Assembly: GCF_023101765.2 (NCBI RefSeq)
Contig: NC_064212.1
Coordinates: 10,664,001 to 10,728,000, forward strand
Source: Spodoptera frugiperda
Lineage: Eukaryota; Arthropoda; Insecta; Lepidoptera; Noctuidae
Reading direction: 5' to 3'
DNA length: 64,000 nucleotides
The notes under the pieces were generated by a model. That model was not told the origin of the DNA and made no database searches. It worked only from the letters and a program-made list of their open reading frames with translations. Positions 34,908 through 46,700 of the stretch are shown in pieces. How positions within the stretch are numbered: the stretch's first letter is position 1; the number at the start of each line of letters is the position of its first letter. A program made the position numbers and the translations under genes.

Positions 34908-36543
34908 CAGTGCCCTCCAAAAGTTAGTTGAAATTAGTTCACCTTATCAATGATGTTATATATTTTCCAAAAAACGCAGTTTCTATGAATGAACTGTTTA
35001 CTATTTATGTTTGGATACACTATTCTAATACGTACAGTAGGAAATTCCCCGAAATTCATTTTAATTTCTTTCAAAATCCATGTTTATGTGTGCACTACAT
35101 GAATTGAGCGCGTCAAAAGTCAGTTGAAATAGCAAACTTTAAACGATATCCGATACTCTCGCGGCTTTAAATTCATTTATTATTATTGTTAAGGCAATGT
35201 GCGTAGTTTAACTTTAATAATAAGATATTGTAAGATGATTTGACTGTTTTTGAATTAATAATGGCTCCGAGGCGAAAATTAACTGTCGAAGAAAGAATAA
35301 AGATTGTGTATGAATACGAAAAAATTAAAAACTTTAGTGCTGTGGGAAAATTATTTAAAGTTAGTCCAGAAGGTGTCCGAAAAATAATAAAGAAAAGTTT
35401 AGAATGTCCTAGTCTTGCAGATAGGCCACGGTCGGGGCGTCCTAGGGCTACTACTTCTGTTGATGATCGACAAATAGTGCGGCAGTGTAAAATTAATCCC
35501 AAGATTGTGGTACGAGAGATCAAAGATCAGTTACAGGAAGCAGGGACCTCGGTTTCTGAAACTACTATCAGGCGACGCCTGCATGATGCTAATTTACGAG
35601 GTCACATTGCCAGAAAGAAACCTCTTTTAACATCGATCCATAAAAAACGAAGGTTGGAGTTCGCCCGCAAGTATTCGGATAAACCAATAGAATTTTAGAA
35701 GAGAGTAGTCTTTAGCGATGAATCGAAGTTCGAACTATTTGGAAATCGCCGTCGGCAAACTGTATGGCGCACAAGCAATGAATCTTACGACGACAAATAC
35801 TTGCAGCCCACTGTGAAACACGGCGGTGGGAGTGTGATGGTTTGGGGGTGTTTTTCTTGGCATGGTGTGGGCCGACTGCAAGTAATTGAAGGCAAGATGA
35901 TAGCACAGGTCTATTGTAATATTCTCCGTGACAATTTAAAACAATCTGCTGAAACAATGGGGTTAGGTCGGATTTTCAAGTTCCAACAAGACAACGATCC
36001 GAAGCATACAGCAAGGATAACTAAACAATATTTTGAAGATAACGAAGTGGATTTACTGGAATGGCCTTCGATGTCACCCGACCTTAACCCCATTGAACAT
36101 TTATGGGATGAATTAGACCGCAGGATCCCTGTTTCCATAAGACGCAACAGGCATTTGTTTAAAAATAAAATTCTTGAAACATGGTCGATTATACCGGTCG
36201 AAACATTACAGAATCTTGTAGAATCAATGCCTAGACGACTTAAAGCAGTTCTACAGAATAATGGCGGTCATACAAAATATTAAAAGTTAAAATATTTGCA
36301 AAGACACAAGCCTTAAAATATTTTTTCAACAATTTCAACTAACTTTTGGTAACGTGATTTCATTGTTAATCTACACAAATTATAATTATAAAATTTGTTA
36401 TGATTCTCTTACTGACAGAAATATTCTAAATTGATTATATTTTAATAAATAATTCTTGAAGCCACGATTTTATTTGGTTTTAATATAATTTCCTCACAAT
36501 TACTACATTATTGATTATTTCAACTAACTTTTGGAGGGCACTG
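34908..36543 (+). mobile_element. Tc1-like DNA transposon with IR/DR ends
   Basis: Outer inverted repeats of 27 bp match exactly (34908-34934 and 36517-36543, beginning CAGTGCCCTCC) and are flanked by TA (34906-34907 and 36544-36545). Shorter inner copies of the repeat core occur at 35113-35130 and 36332-36349, about 200 bp inside each end, in the same orientation as the outer copy on that side. This is the IR/DR arrangement of Sleeping Beauty-like Tc1 elements. Total length is 1636 bp and it encloses one transposase gene. Confidence 0.95.
35261..36283 (+). pseudogene. Tc1-family transposase with one in-frame nonsense codon
   Basis: From the ATG at 35261 the frame gives 340 codons plus stop, interrupted only by TAG at 35696-35698 (codon 146). 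It lies in a PIEF-x-KRVVFSDES context where the family has Trp. The N-terminal paired-like helix-turn-helix region (KLTVEERIKIV, RPRSGRPR) is followed by the catalytic core: D of VFSDES, D of QQDNDPKHT and E of NPIEHLWDEL. Exactly 34 residues separate the last two (DD34E). No frameshift was seen. Two shorter peptides would be made from the disrupted gene. It is probably inactive unless the stop is read through, and a sibling copy without the stop probably exists. Confidence 0.92.
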
Positions 36544-36984
36544 TAATAAACAGCTGGCACATCAACATACCACAACCTGTGAAATCCCTTCAATGGAATA
36601 ACAGCTTTAAAATATCATAATTAAGTCCAAAATCGATTAAAGTAATTTCTCATACGTTACCTACCTTTTTAATGGGTACTTTGGTTTTAGCGGTTAGAAG
36701 TCAAGGACAATAATTTCAGTGTTTACATGCAATGTACAATATAAACATATCAATGAATCAGATACCAATAGAGCTTTCTTTTGGCACGAACGAGTATTTT
36801 TCTAACCTATTTATTCTGGGGTATTTTAATCTACGCTAGTCTCGAACATCATTTTTATGCTACATTATATTGTAGTAGACTCATTACTTGCACATAGACT
36901 CAGATTTTTTGATCAAACTTGTTATATGGATGAGCTGATACCTAATATGAATGCAAGTCGTTTCCAACCAGCCGATCTGAGGGT

Positions 36985-37092
36985 TTAGTACGAGTTTGTT
37001 TTACGTTTAACGAGATCGAAACTAGAGCGCGTTCGGCGCTCTGATTGGTTGGTTCTTTCGCACCGGCCAGTCAGACAACAAACTCGTACTAA
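36985..37092. mobile_element. 108-bp MITE with 16-bp terminal inverted repeats
   Basis: The ends TTAGTACGAGTTTGTT (36985-37000) and its exact reverse complement (37077-37092) enclose a GC-richer core containing GCGTTCGGCGCTCTGATTGG. A second, diverged copy in reverse orientation occurs at about 59215-59312. The 3-bp words adjoining the ends (GGT, GGG) do not give a clean duplication. Confidence 0.7.
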
Positions 37093-37433
37093 GGGTACAG
37101 TAAGCCCATGTTTATGCATATATAATATGTGTAGGTAGGTACATATGTGTTCCATAGCAGAGTTCCTGTGGGAACTATATGTCCTGCTGTATGGATGTCT
37201 TGTGGCTAGCATGATGATGGTGAGCTGAATACAACTAAGCAATGCTTCCTTGTTTATATTCTTCGAAGTAAAATATCAGACTTACAGTCGGCACCAACAG
37301 CTTTCTGGCTTTCGCTAGTCTTTTTATTCGAGGTAAATAATACGCGGCGTAGGTACCAATTGCCGAACTGATGCCAATTTTATATTTATGAAATGTGCTT
37401 TCGTTAAGTGATCTACATTTTTTCTCTTTAGTT

Positions 37434-37500
37434 AATTACTAGCTTTTAGCTGCGGTTTCGCCTACGCTCCACAAAGAGTTAAAAATATCTAGGCATCGTA
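37434..37500 (-). mobile_element. Fragment of a repeat ending in GCGGACGAAGTCGCGGG
   Basis: ACTAGCTTTTAGCTGCGGTT followed by TCGCCTACGC resembles the reverse complement of the terminus seen at 54733-54760 (ACGCGGACGAAGTCGCGGGG). It is degraded. It is assigned by resemblance to a repeat I recall as common in Lepidoptera. Confidence 0.4.
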
Positions 37501-37729
37501 TGTTTACTCCAGCTCTTAATCTAGATCATGATATTATATTTTGTAAAACTTTCGCTAGAACTACGAAACTGAATCACTACTAGACTATTTGATATACATA
37601 TAAGTAATTCTAGCATATCTAGGGCCTCTGTTTTACTAGTCCAGAAGTGGTTATACAACTTTGTGAATTTCGATGAAAACAATTGAAATAGTTTAGTATT
37701 GCAAATATAATGTTAATACTATCAGATGG

Positions 37730-37915
37730 TTTGCGCAGTGGCTGGGCTGGGCTGCAACTGGCTGCCGCGCAACGTGTAGCGTGTGTTCCCACATGGAGCA
37801 ACTGTGTCTGATCACATATTAGTGTTTCGAATCTGGGTGTGATGTGTGTACGATACGATACCGGAGAAAATACTTGTGTGGAGCAACATTTAAAAGAAAT
37901 ACATATAAAATAAAA
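37730..37915 (+). mobile_element. tRNA-derived SINE, same family as 54529-54686
   Basis: It shares GCAACTGGCTGCCGCGCAAC with the copy at 54529 and continues through GGAGCAACTGTGT and a GTGTGGAGCAAC stretch to an A-rich end (ATATAAAATAAAA). The internal promoter B-box region is degraded here. Confidence 0.65.
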
Positions 37916-39661
37916 TAGGCTGAAAAAGTAACATAAGTTCTAAAATTCTACCCAAAGTTGCGCAGAAAACGCTACTGATGCAAATGGTACTTACATAAAT
38001 ACCTACCATAGAAATAGCAATTGTTTGCTGGAGTTCAGCTTGCGAGTGCCTCAAAGAGAACTAAGGGCTAGGCTAGGGGGCAAGCCAAAGTACCTATCTA
38101 ACGAAAGAAAAAAAAAATCGCTCCTCCCTACTTGGTTGCATCCACCTACTTAGGTATTACACGTATGTATGTACCTATAGGGACTTAAAGTAAGGTAGGG
38201 GTGTTTTTATGAATAAGCACAATTAATGTACAATAGTCAACTGAAAGGAAAAAATATATAAAAATTATTCTAGATAGGTAATATGATTGTCTTGACAAAA
38301 GACGATATTTATATGGCCACTAACAACCACATTGGAAATAAATGTCGCCTTTTATTCGTGATATATCAGATTTACTATATATTTTTTATAGCAGTATTAC
38401 TATAATATAATCTTAGTAGATATTTGCCAGTACCTATGTATAATCAATAAAAAATCTTAGAAGTGTAGATATCTACCATAACAATAAATATTAGGTATGC
38501 GTAGCGTAACGCTGCATACATTTAATAACCATATCAATATTAGAAAAAAATAAAACTGGGTGACCTCCAAAGCATTCACTATCTTCTGAATTTAACAGGG
38601 AAGAGTTCACTATTGCAAATTAATATTAGGTACAAGGCTTTCATAAATGGCATTAGGCTTACCTTCTATTTTACATGGAATATTGTAACTTCTGCACTCC
38701 TGCTAACACGTTCACGAAACAAAATGTGTGATGTTTTGCTGAGATGCCGGTGACTTCGCTTCTAACTTTGGATCGTTTCGGGTTTCGGGTTCCATGCTTG
38801 GGTCGTGAAATCATTATTGGGGTTTTCGATTTTAGAAATTATCCGTAATAGCTTGGGGTTTGGTAATAATTATTGTGGCTGGTGTATGGCAATATGCTAC
38901 AGTCTGCAGTAATTAGGTAGGATGGGGCTTATAGTATAACTGGAAAAATGTAGGCCCATCTTATGCAAATATGTAATTATGTACCTGTAATTCTTCTCCC
39001 TTGAAGGTAATTACAAATACAATTTTTGTTTTTTTCATAAAATAAGACTTAGTATATTATTTTTGAAATTATTTTTTATAATAGCTATGTTGAAGACTAC
39101 ACTTTAGTTGATTAGTTGTATGTTAATTAAGGCGGTAAGGTAGCTCTGGTAGTGATTGGTATGTGTGTACTTGTGTAGTGAATGAGTGAGTGTTATTGTT
39201 TGTGTCTCAAGAGGCTGTAGCCTGTAGCAGACGTCCTTGATACTCTGTCTGCGCACGTTTACCTACTGATATACGAGTTGTTCTACGAATACAAGCGTAT
39301 CAGGACCGTGATAGCGTGTTTACATATACTTCTTGTTTTGTTTCAGTGTAAAAAAGTGAAAATATTTTTTATCGACTTAAAAATATTTTTACTTATCTAG
39401 TTTTTTAATTTCTAAGTGTTTGTGCTCGAAGCGGACATAACTTGAAGTTCAACAAATGCGATACGCGCTTAGTTATCATCAATATTTACTGATTATTATG
39501 AGCACAAATGTTTATTTTTAGTGATAAATGAAGTTACACATAGGTGACCCTACAGTTTTGAAAGATTTTCAATAAAGTACTTCTTTGAGTTTACCAATTA
39601 ATATAATTAAAAATTTCATAACATGATAATTAAGATGATTAAAATACAACAAGTAATTCAT

Positions 39662-41920
39662 CTACACAGTAACAGACTCTACCATAGTTTTTTTAATAAG
39701 TTCACCGAAATTTTCCGTAGTTTCGGCATTATTGCTTTCCGTTGGCGTCTCCGCAGACTGAGACTGTGAGTCCGAGGCATCCTGCGTGGTCTGGTCCGCG
39801 TGGTCCAGGCTCAGCAACGTGTTGTGACTGAACCAGTTCTCATCATTTTCTACAGTTTGCATCCTATTACTAGCTTGATATGGCAGTGTCATTAGAGTAG
39901 TGTAATGAGTATCACTTTTGTTGTCATTATTTACACAATCTGAACTGTTTTTGTACATTCCATAGTGATTATGTTGTGTACCATGGTACTGCATCGAATT
40001 ATGTTCATGTACATTTCCCGAGGATTTATGCAAGTAATCTGGTACGTACATGTGGCCATAGTGACTAAACATCGTCATCTGAGAGCTGTGGGCAAACTCC
40101 TCGAAACTGGTGGCTGAGAAGCTCTGCAGGCCTTTGAAGTGATGTTCCGTTTGCTGTTCATACCCATAATTGAGATCACATGGAAATCGCTGCATGTTAT
40201 TTGATATGGTGTCAAAGCCCATGGTGTTCGCCGCTGAGTAAGGCGGGCCTTTGCCTTGGAGTATGTTTGATGTGTAAGGGTCACTGTGGCTGTGATGATT
40301 GTTTGTATTCTCAAAGTGCATGATGCTGCCGTCGTTTACATTATTGTGATTAGAAGGCTCGTTTCTGTAGCCGTATGACATGTCACTACTCTGTGTAGAA
40401 TTATTCATATCACAATGAACGTTATTAAAACTTCCCGTATTGACGCAAGATTCCACTTCCACTCTTGGAGTGAGGCTCACATCACGTAACATACCATCTT
40501 CGTGACTAAGACACCGCTCTCTCTCATACGATGAATTTGACGAACAAGATGTAGAGTTATTGTGCGCCTCTAACCATTGCCTCTTAGCAGCCTCCTGATT
40601 CTCTTCATTTTTCTTCTCCAGACCTATTCTCATAAGAGTCTGTATGAAGTGCGTCCGTACTCTTACTGGATTAAATTCTATACGCCCGGTAGTATTGGCA
40701 CACCCATCTCTAGTGCATCCACAGGGAAAGTTCAATCGATCGACTTGGCATTTTATCCCAGCTAAGCTGCATGAACAAGTTTCCGGGTTGCAAGTTCCTT
40801 TACAAGCACAACCGCAGAATTCACGTGATGTCCTTATGTCTCTACATTCATCTTTTTCATATCCCTCTATCTTCCGTACTCCGGCAGCACGTAAGAGGGC
40901 TCGCCTCTGTCTTGTCGGAACAGGTTGTAAGAAAAAGTAACTATCTAAATCAAGCTCAGATTCAGAAATGTCACTCGTTTCTTCTTCAGTATCACTGTCT
41001 TCACTGGAGGATAGTGATACGCCTTGTAACGAGTGCCGTTCACTCTTCAGTTGCTGCAATATTTGCCTGTGCAGCCTTCTCTGCTCTAAAGCATGTTCAG
41101 CTAGAGTAAATTTTTGTATGTGAGAATGTTCCCATTCCATTCCTAATGTTGAGCCTCCTTGCGATGGGACGCATGAGAATCCTTGGGCTCTAGGGAAGTA
41201 GAATACGGTAACATTGTCGAATGTTATACTATCTTTCCGCTTTTTAGTCGGTGGCTCATTAATATTATTATCACTACGTTTTCTCTTAAGACTACTTTTG
41301 AGAGGCTTAACTTGTGCTACGGAATTATGGCCATTATCTACATTGTTCTCACTACTACTGCTACTATTGCTACTATTGCTGCTACTAGAGTTATCGTTTT
41401 TGTTGTCCAATTCATCTGATGACTTGACACTGTTTAAGCTAGGTGTGCACGGAAGAGCAAGATTGAAGCTTGGTATTTTTACATCGTCATTAACTTCTGA
41501 TCCTAGACCCGAATCGCTACCTTCTGACCGATCTTGAGCTTCTTCTTCCCTATCATTGAGAGCACTGTCTGGTGGAAGACTACCTAGAGCGGAATCTTCG
41601 CTGTCAGCTGAAGCACTGTCCGTTTTGATATCGTCTATATCACTTAGAGTATCATTGTCATCTATTTTTACCGCATAGTCTATTTTACTGTCACTGCTCT
41701 CATAAAACTGAGAGTTACTACTACTGATTACATTACTTTGTTCATCGTTAGAGCTAAGATCTTCACTGTGAGCGTCACTGTCACTACATTTTTCGTCTTT
41801 TATCTCAAGGAAGCCGTCTTCCTCTCTCTGCTCTTCTACTGGGTCTTTATCACATTCAGTTACGTCATTATCATGCTGATCTGGGGGCTGTACCCCTGTC
41901 TCTGATACTGCGGCCTCCAT
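39662..41920 (-). CDS. CSRNP: Cysteine/serine-rich nuclear protein (CSRNP/Axud1)
   Basis: One uninterrupted coding exon of 752 aa. Residues 1-200 are acidic and Ser/Asp-rich with a Ser/Asn run at 177-192. A bipartite-like nuclear localisation signal lies at 211-229 (KRKR, PPTKKRK). The conserved family core starts at 237 (VTVFYFPRAQGFSCVPSQGG), followed by a helix (HALEQRRLHRQIL), a second acidic stretch at 303-325 and the Cys-rich domain at 359-407 (CGCACKGTC, CSCSLAGIKC, CGCTRDGC). The C-terminal half is low-complexity, rich in His, Asn, Ser and Tyr. Family members are nuclear, DNA-binding and transcription-activating. Drosophila Axud1 is linked to proliferation control and JNK signalling. 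The ATG lies 15 bp inside the exon, after an acceptor (TTTTTACAG, exon from 41935), so at least one 5' non-coding exon lies upstream. Confidence 0.95.
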   Translation of the reverse strand: MEAAVSETGVQPPDQHDNDVTECDKDPVEEQREEDGFLEIKDEKCSDSDAHSEDLSSNDEQSNVISSSNSQFYESSDSKIDYAVKIDDNDTLSDIDDIKTDSASADSEDSALGSLPPDSALNDREEEAQDRSEGSDSGLGSEVNDDVKIPSFNLALPCTPSLNSVKSSDELDNKNDNSSSSNSSNSSSSSENNVDNGHNSVAQVKPLKSSLKRKRSDNNINEPPTKKRKDSITFDNVTVFYFPRAQGFSCVPSQGGSTLGMEWEHSHIQKFTLAEHALEQRRLHRQILQQLKSERHSLQGVSLSSSEDSDTEEETSDISESELDLDSYFFLQPVPTRQRRALLRAAGVRKIEGYEKDECRDIRTSREFCGCACKGTCNPETCSCSLAGIKCQVDRLNFPCGCTRDGCANTTGRIEFNPVRVRTHFIQTLMRIGLEKKNEENQEAAKRQWLEAHNNSTSCSSNSSYERERCLSHEDGMLRDVSLTPRVEVESCVNTGSFNNVHCDMNNSTQSSDMSYGYRNEPSNHNNVNDGSIMHFENTNNHHSHSDPYTSNILQGKGPPYSAANTMGFDTISNNMQRFPCDLNYGYEQQTEHHFKGLQSFSATSFEEFAHSSQMTMFSHYGHMYVPDYLHKSSGNVHEHNSMQYHGTQHNHYGMYKNSSDCVNNDNKSDTHYTTLMTLPYQASNRMQTVENDENWFSHNTLLSLDHADQTTQDASDSQSQSAETPTESNNAETTENFGELIKKTMVESVTV

Positions 41921-41935
41921 GACTGCTACAGTAAT

Positions 41936-43080
41936 CTGTAAAAATAGAGAAACATTTTACTTGAAGTAAACAGTACAATTGCAATTATAGCTCGAACAAG
42001 GTTTTGGTGTCGTAATATTTGGACAACAGAGAATGTAAGAAATCCGTAGATATTTCTATGAATAGTATCAATAACCGGGCACTAGTAATAACAAACAATT
42101 AGAAATTCTTTGTTGCTATCTTCACACATGACTGTAAATATGTTAGCAATAATCGTGGCGATAGAGGAGTGCAAGCCACCTGCACCCGTCTGAGCCGAGC
42201 AGTATTATAAATCAAACAAAATGATAATTCAAAACCGGTACCTATTTCAAAAGGCTGTGGCCTCGACTAACTCCACCAGTACGCTCGAGCACGCCAGCGA
42301 ATCCCCTGTTCCATGATGATCACATACACCAACACAATCACCGGTTTCTCACTCTGATCAACGAAATATCAGTAAGCATAATAATTTCAGCAATTCGGTC
42401 ATCCACTACGGTTTTGCCGCGCAAAACTCACTCTTAAACAGTACAGAATTAGGTCCTTTTTATATCACGACTTGCAACGCGCCGTTGTGTTTTAACCCTA
42501 TTTATTTATTTTCCGCCTTATTTTGACAGCGACGTTCTTCGCGTATCGTTCTTTTTATAGGGCGTTTAATTCTTATTTCAAACCAGTAATAAGTCTATTT
42601 ACACTTGAGGATAGTCAAACTCCACAATAGTTTATTTATACACACAATGTTCAACGTAAAATCATCACTGCACAGCACAGTCACACAGAGAGGCCACTTT
42701 TACTACCGATCTCGCAGTTCCCACCTCGCGTAATCGCGTTGGACGACTCGCGCGACGCAGGCAAGTTTTAACCCGAGACAATGAGAAAGACCGTTGGCAA
42801 ACGCGAGCGAGATGTACGGAGGGGCCTTCTGAATTTAGTAGTGTATGGGCTGCGTTGTTCGACGTGACGTTGCCCCTCCCCGCTCGCCGCGCCCCGGCCT
42901 TGCGACCCTCCGCGCCGCGTCCACCCGTCGAGCTCGCGCAAGCGCGTTCCGTTTCTTGTGAATGCAATGATACCAACGTAGTGAATATTACTCCCATATT
43001 ATTATTTAATTTTGTGGTAATTAGTCTTAAAATGGCTTCAGAAACGTGTTTGCAAATATTACCATAATTAACAACGTTAA
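41936..43080 (-). promoter_or_regulatory. 5' intron, non-coding exon and GC-richer promoter of CSRNP
   Basis: Directly upstream of the coding exon is an intron acceptor, so the first exon must lie farther right. The most plausible promoter is the locally GC-rich stretch at about 42740-42960 (GCTCGCCGCGCCCCGGCC), with TGACGT at 42865-42870, a CRE half-site-like word, and TTGACA at 42523-42528. Short open frames across this stretch have no domain and are composition artefacts. Confidence 0.45.
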
Positions 43081-46000
43081 CAACAATTTTAACATTAAGC
43101 TAAAATTTATTGGTACTTATTATTTCCTATAAATGGGCATTTAATGACTTAACTTACTTTGTAAATTGAGAAAAATAATGATTTCAAAAATTGTTTTTCG
43201 ATTTTTATGAGAGCACCAATAAAACATAGAATAATAAGTAACCTAAACAATTTAACATTTTATTTATTAATCATGTAAAATTCTAAACTCTTGGGAACGA
43301 AATAGACTGAAACGCCCTAAATCAGTGGGAATATTTTTTATTATTATTTATTAAACGATTTTATTTAGCTTGACCTGTTTGTTTGTTAGTTTGGGTTAAA
43401 ATTAGTTATTGGAATTTAACTCCTTTCCTGCGGTCACATCGATCTGATATTTGGTCAGCACATCGATCTGAGTCTCATAGTTTTCACAATTAAGTCCATT
43501 ATGGATATCAAATGAGAGAGCTTGATTGGTAGAATAGAACCGTTTAACAAAAAAACCTTCTGCTTATTACTATGAATACCTACAATGACAGTTGTCCACC
43601 AGGTTAACATACTCCTATTTGTCTTTCTTTTGTAGATTTTAACGCTTAACTTTATCTTTTTGGTATAAACATTTTCTGTACCTGTTGACTGGACTAACTT
43701 ATTTCTTCTCGTAGTTTTTTTTATGAGAGGAAAATCATCAAAAAGTTTATCTTACAGCTTGCGTGTCTACATATTAGAATACAGCGCAGTCAATAACCGT
43801 GGTTGGTGTAATTCTAATACTACTGAAAATATTTAATTTTAGAATACAAAAAGGTTAAAATCTTATTCGAGAGTTAAATCAAGAAGTGATTATTGACATT
43901 ATCTCTATCCATCAGATCAGTCTGATAATTTTATAGAAAACGACTTTAATATAGCAGCAATCAGTAAAATTACCCACAATTGTGGGAGTGTGAGCGGTGG
44001 TAACCCAGGTTCACAACCTTTTGCTCTCAGGCCAGCCCGACAGGTCTCGACATAAGCGTACGTCTACGTCATGTCATCATGGTTATGTAGGTACGTAAGC
44101 CAGCTAGCTGATGATAACATAGGTACCTAGCGTTGCAGCTTCAGATGCATACAATACGTACTCAACAGTGCGATGAGCCTGTGAAACAAAGACAGATACA
44201 ACCGATGCGTAGTACTTTAGCAAATTATTAATCTCTCTGAAATCTTTCCGTTCTGGATACCGTAGTTTATCGTTCGGGCTACTATTTATAAGACCTGCCG
44301 TAGTATACACATTGGCAGTCTGTTTACCCGAGCAGGTGTACGTAGGTGGGCATGACGTGTGATCTGGTCGCGTCACTGCACCGGGTACAGCTTGCTCGCT
44401 TCACTACGAGCATTCTTCAAATAAATTGGCACTCGACGGCAGTCGACATAATACAGGGCGAGGTGGCGGACTATACGTACCAACCCGCACGTATACGATA
44501 ATCAATAGATATTTTCAGGAGGCTTTCGTGGGGTGCGACAAGGACGACACCGCAGCGCGTTCTCTCTCTACCCTGTAATTTACATAGCATACGGCGAAAA
44601 GCACGATGTGGATTAAAAGTTGGTTTTTAAAACATTAACGAATGAAGTACATTATTGATAACACGCTTGTATCACCGTCACGTTATCAAGCGTAGAAGAT
44701 AGTTGCGATTGAGTTTTCTATCAAAAGTAATGTTGATAAAAGTAATCTACCAAACCAAGTACCTCTCTTATTTTCTCCTTGATTATAATCATAACGAAAG
44801 TTTTTTGTCATTAAGATTTGTTTGGTCGCAATATTTTGCACAAAGCAAATATAAAATATTTCATCTGCTACTCATCATGTTTAAAATTATAGCTCGACGG
44901 GGTCAACGAACCAGTAAATCATAAGCGTTAGATGTGAATATTAAAAATCATTCACTAGAAACTTTATTGCACTTCTTCCGTTACTAGAAAACAATAGCGG
45001 GAAATTATTTCAAGGCAAGAGTGCAAATATTACAGATAGATAACACTTTGATCCAGAAAAAATGTGGTCGTGGTCATGTTGTCCCTTTTTAACTTTGTTT
45101 TTATGCGGAGCCGAAACTCAGGTAACAAGTTGTATTTTGTCTTACAAAACCCAAGAACTACCGCTCGGAGAATCTGGCCAGCAACAATCGAAGTGGTTTT
45201 TTGTTCATATTGTGTTGGCAGTTTTTTTATCTCATTTCTAACGGTTGGCTACGCTGCCAGTACTTGTATGTGGTACGAGGTACGTAGGTAGACGCCGTAT
45301 CGCGCTGTACCTAGGCACTGCCAGACTACCTATAGGGTATTAATCGTTCACATGGCAACGTCAATAACAAACCCTACCCTTTATTAGAGTTATTACGTGT
45401 GTGTCTGTATTATATTCAAGTCGCGTGAACGTATTTTGACTTGGTATCGTTATAACACTGGAAATGGTTAGTAACTAGAATAACTACTAGAAAATATTGG
45501 TTACCTAGTAAATAGTTATTCTTAAGAACGTTATTTTTTTTCTTTAGGTTATTACAGGCGGGCCTATAAGGAGACACGTGTCTGATTTAGGGACCGGAAC
45601 AAGATTAGTCCTTCCTTACTAATTGGACAAATGTCCGTAATCTAATTCTTTCATTAGACGTTATCGAAACGAAACGAGAATAGTATATTTATTTATTTCA
45701 TGAATAGGTAATATTAATAAAATACCATTATACAACTTACCTTTACGCTAAGGGTTAATAAATGTATATCGTCCTGCAATCATGTTTCAATTTCAATATT
45801 TTTCATCAGCCCTGTGCTGTATGTATGCAGACGGTATATAGGTGTCTATGTATACCTATGTACTAGGTGGTTCATGGCGGGTGAGGGTTGTGGGGGCGAT
45901 GGGTGGCAGACTGGGGTAGATTAAATTTCGTAGCACACCGCTAGCTGCCTCGAGCTCGCTTGTATTCATCAACGTTAGGGCTGCAATTGCCTCCCGGTGT

Positions 46001-46533
46001 GTTCCTGCTCACAATATCCCATAGTGCTAGGGAGCACCCTAGTATTACTTACTAGCTAGCATTACTGCGTGACATTTTAATGGTTTACTTCATACGTCAG
46101 ATCGTTGGTCCTTGATGATTTTGATGCCAATTAGCGCACATTTGTAATTATTTCTGTCACAGATTTCTATCTTGTCAGGATTTCCGGTGTTGGTAGGTGT
46201 TTTATTTATAGATATTTTTGTCATAGGTATATGCTTAATAAATTGCCTTCTTACATCTTCCTCAGGGTCGATGGTTTCTTTGACGTATTTCTTACTTTTT
46301 GTTAGGTTCTGATGGTACTTGTTCTACCTTAAGATTCCAGTCACAAGCGCTACTTCTGAACTCTTGACTTCGACAATATTTTTAGGTTTTAATATTTTTT
46401 ATTTCTGGACATAATTATCTTATTAATAATTTAGTCTTGGATTGAGGACCTGTACTTTACTGTGGGGATCATTCTCTCACTTGTATCTGACGAAACATTA
46501 GTTTATATCGATCAGGTTTTAACCTAACCTTTC
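43081..46533. other. Gene-free intergenic sequence
   Basis: No conserved frame, RNA gene or complete transposon is recognised. The stretch is AT-rich with TAGGTACC-like words. It may contain distal regulatory DNA for CSRNP. Confidence 0.45.
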
Positions 46534-46700
46534 GTAGGAACGGGGTGGTTTTTAGTCAGTAAGAGTGTGACACTCCCTCTCGTCTCGCCCTTAATTTTTT
46601 CTTTCGCCGAGCTACCCCTTCTCGCCCTCCGCAGACCCGCACTCTCGCCTCACCCTGGCGAGAGAAGTCATTGGATGATTTTACCCCATTAAAAAAAACC
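46534..46700 (+). mobile_element. SINE-like repeat, copy 1 (GGGGTGGTTTTTAGTCAGTA family)
   Basis: Begins GTAGGAACGGGGTGGTTTTT, continues with CTCCCTCTCGTCTCGCCC and CATTGGATGATTTTACCCC, and ends in an A-rich tail (TTAAAAAAAACC). Two more copies in the same orientation occur at about 53719 and 55290. The tail suggests retroposition. This copy carries an internal insertion of about 50 bp relative to the others. Confidence 0.7.

Larger units (their letters stand above)
36546..39510. other. Intergenic, repeat fragments only
   Basis: Between the Tc1-like element and CSRNP I find a MITE, a reverse repeat fragment and a SINE (listed separately), and a weak repeat tail near 37150-37222 (CAGAGTTCCTGTGGGAACTA then a GATGATG microsatellite). 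The rest is AT-rich with no gene. Confidence 0.5.

Noticed and set aside
35261..35698. Stand-alone 145-residue DNA-binding protein from the first half of the Tc1 transposase
   Set aside because: It is the truncated product of a nonsense mutation in a transposase gene, and there is no sign of domestication.
42665..42997. 110-codon minus-strand frame upstream of CSRNP
   Set aside because: It follows the GC-rich promoter island. Arg/Ala-rich composition results from GC content, with no domain.
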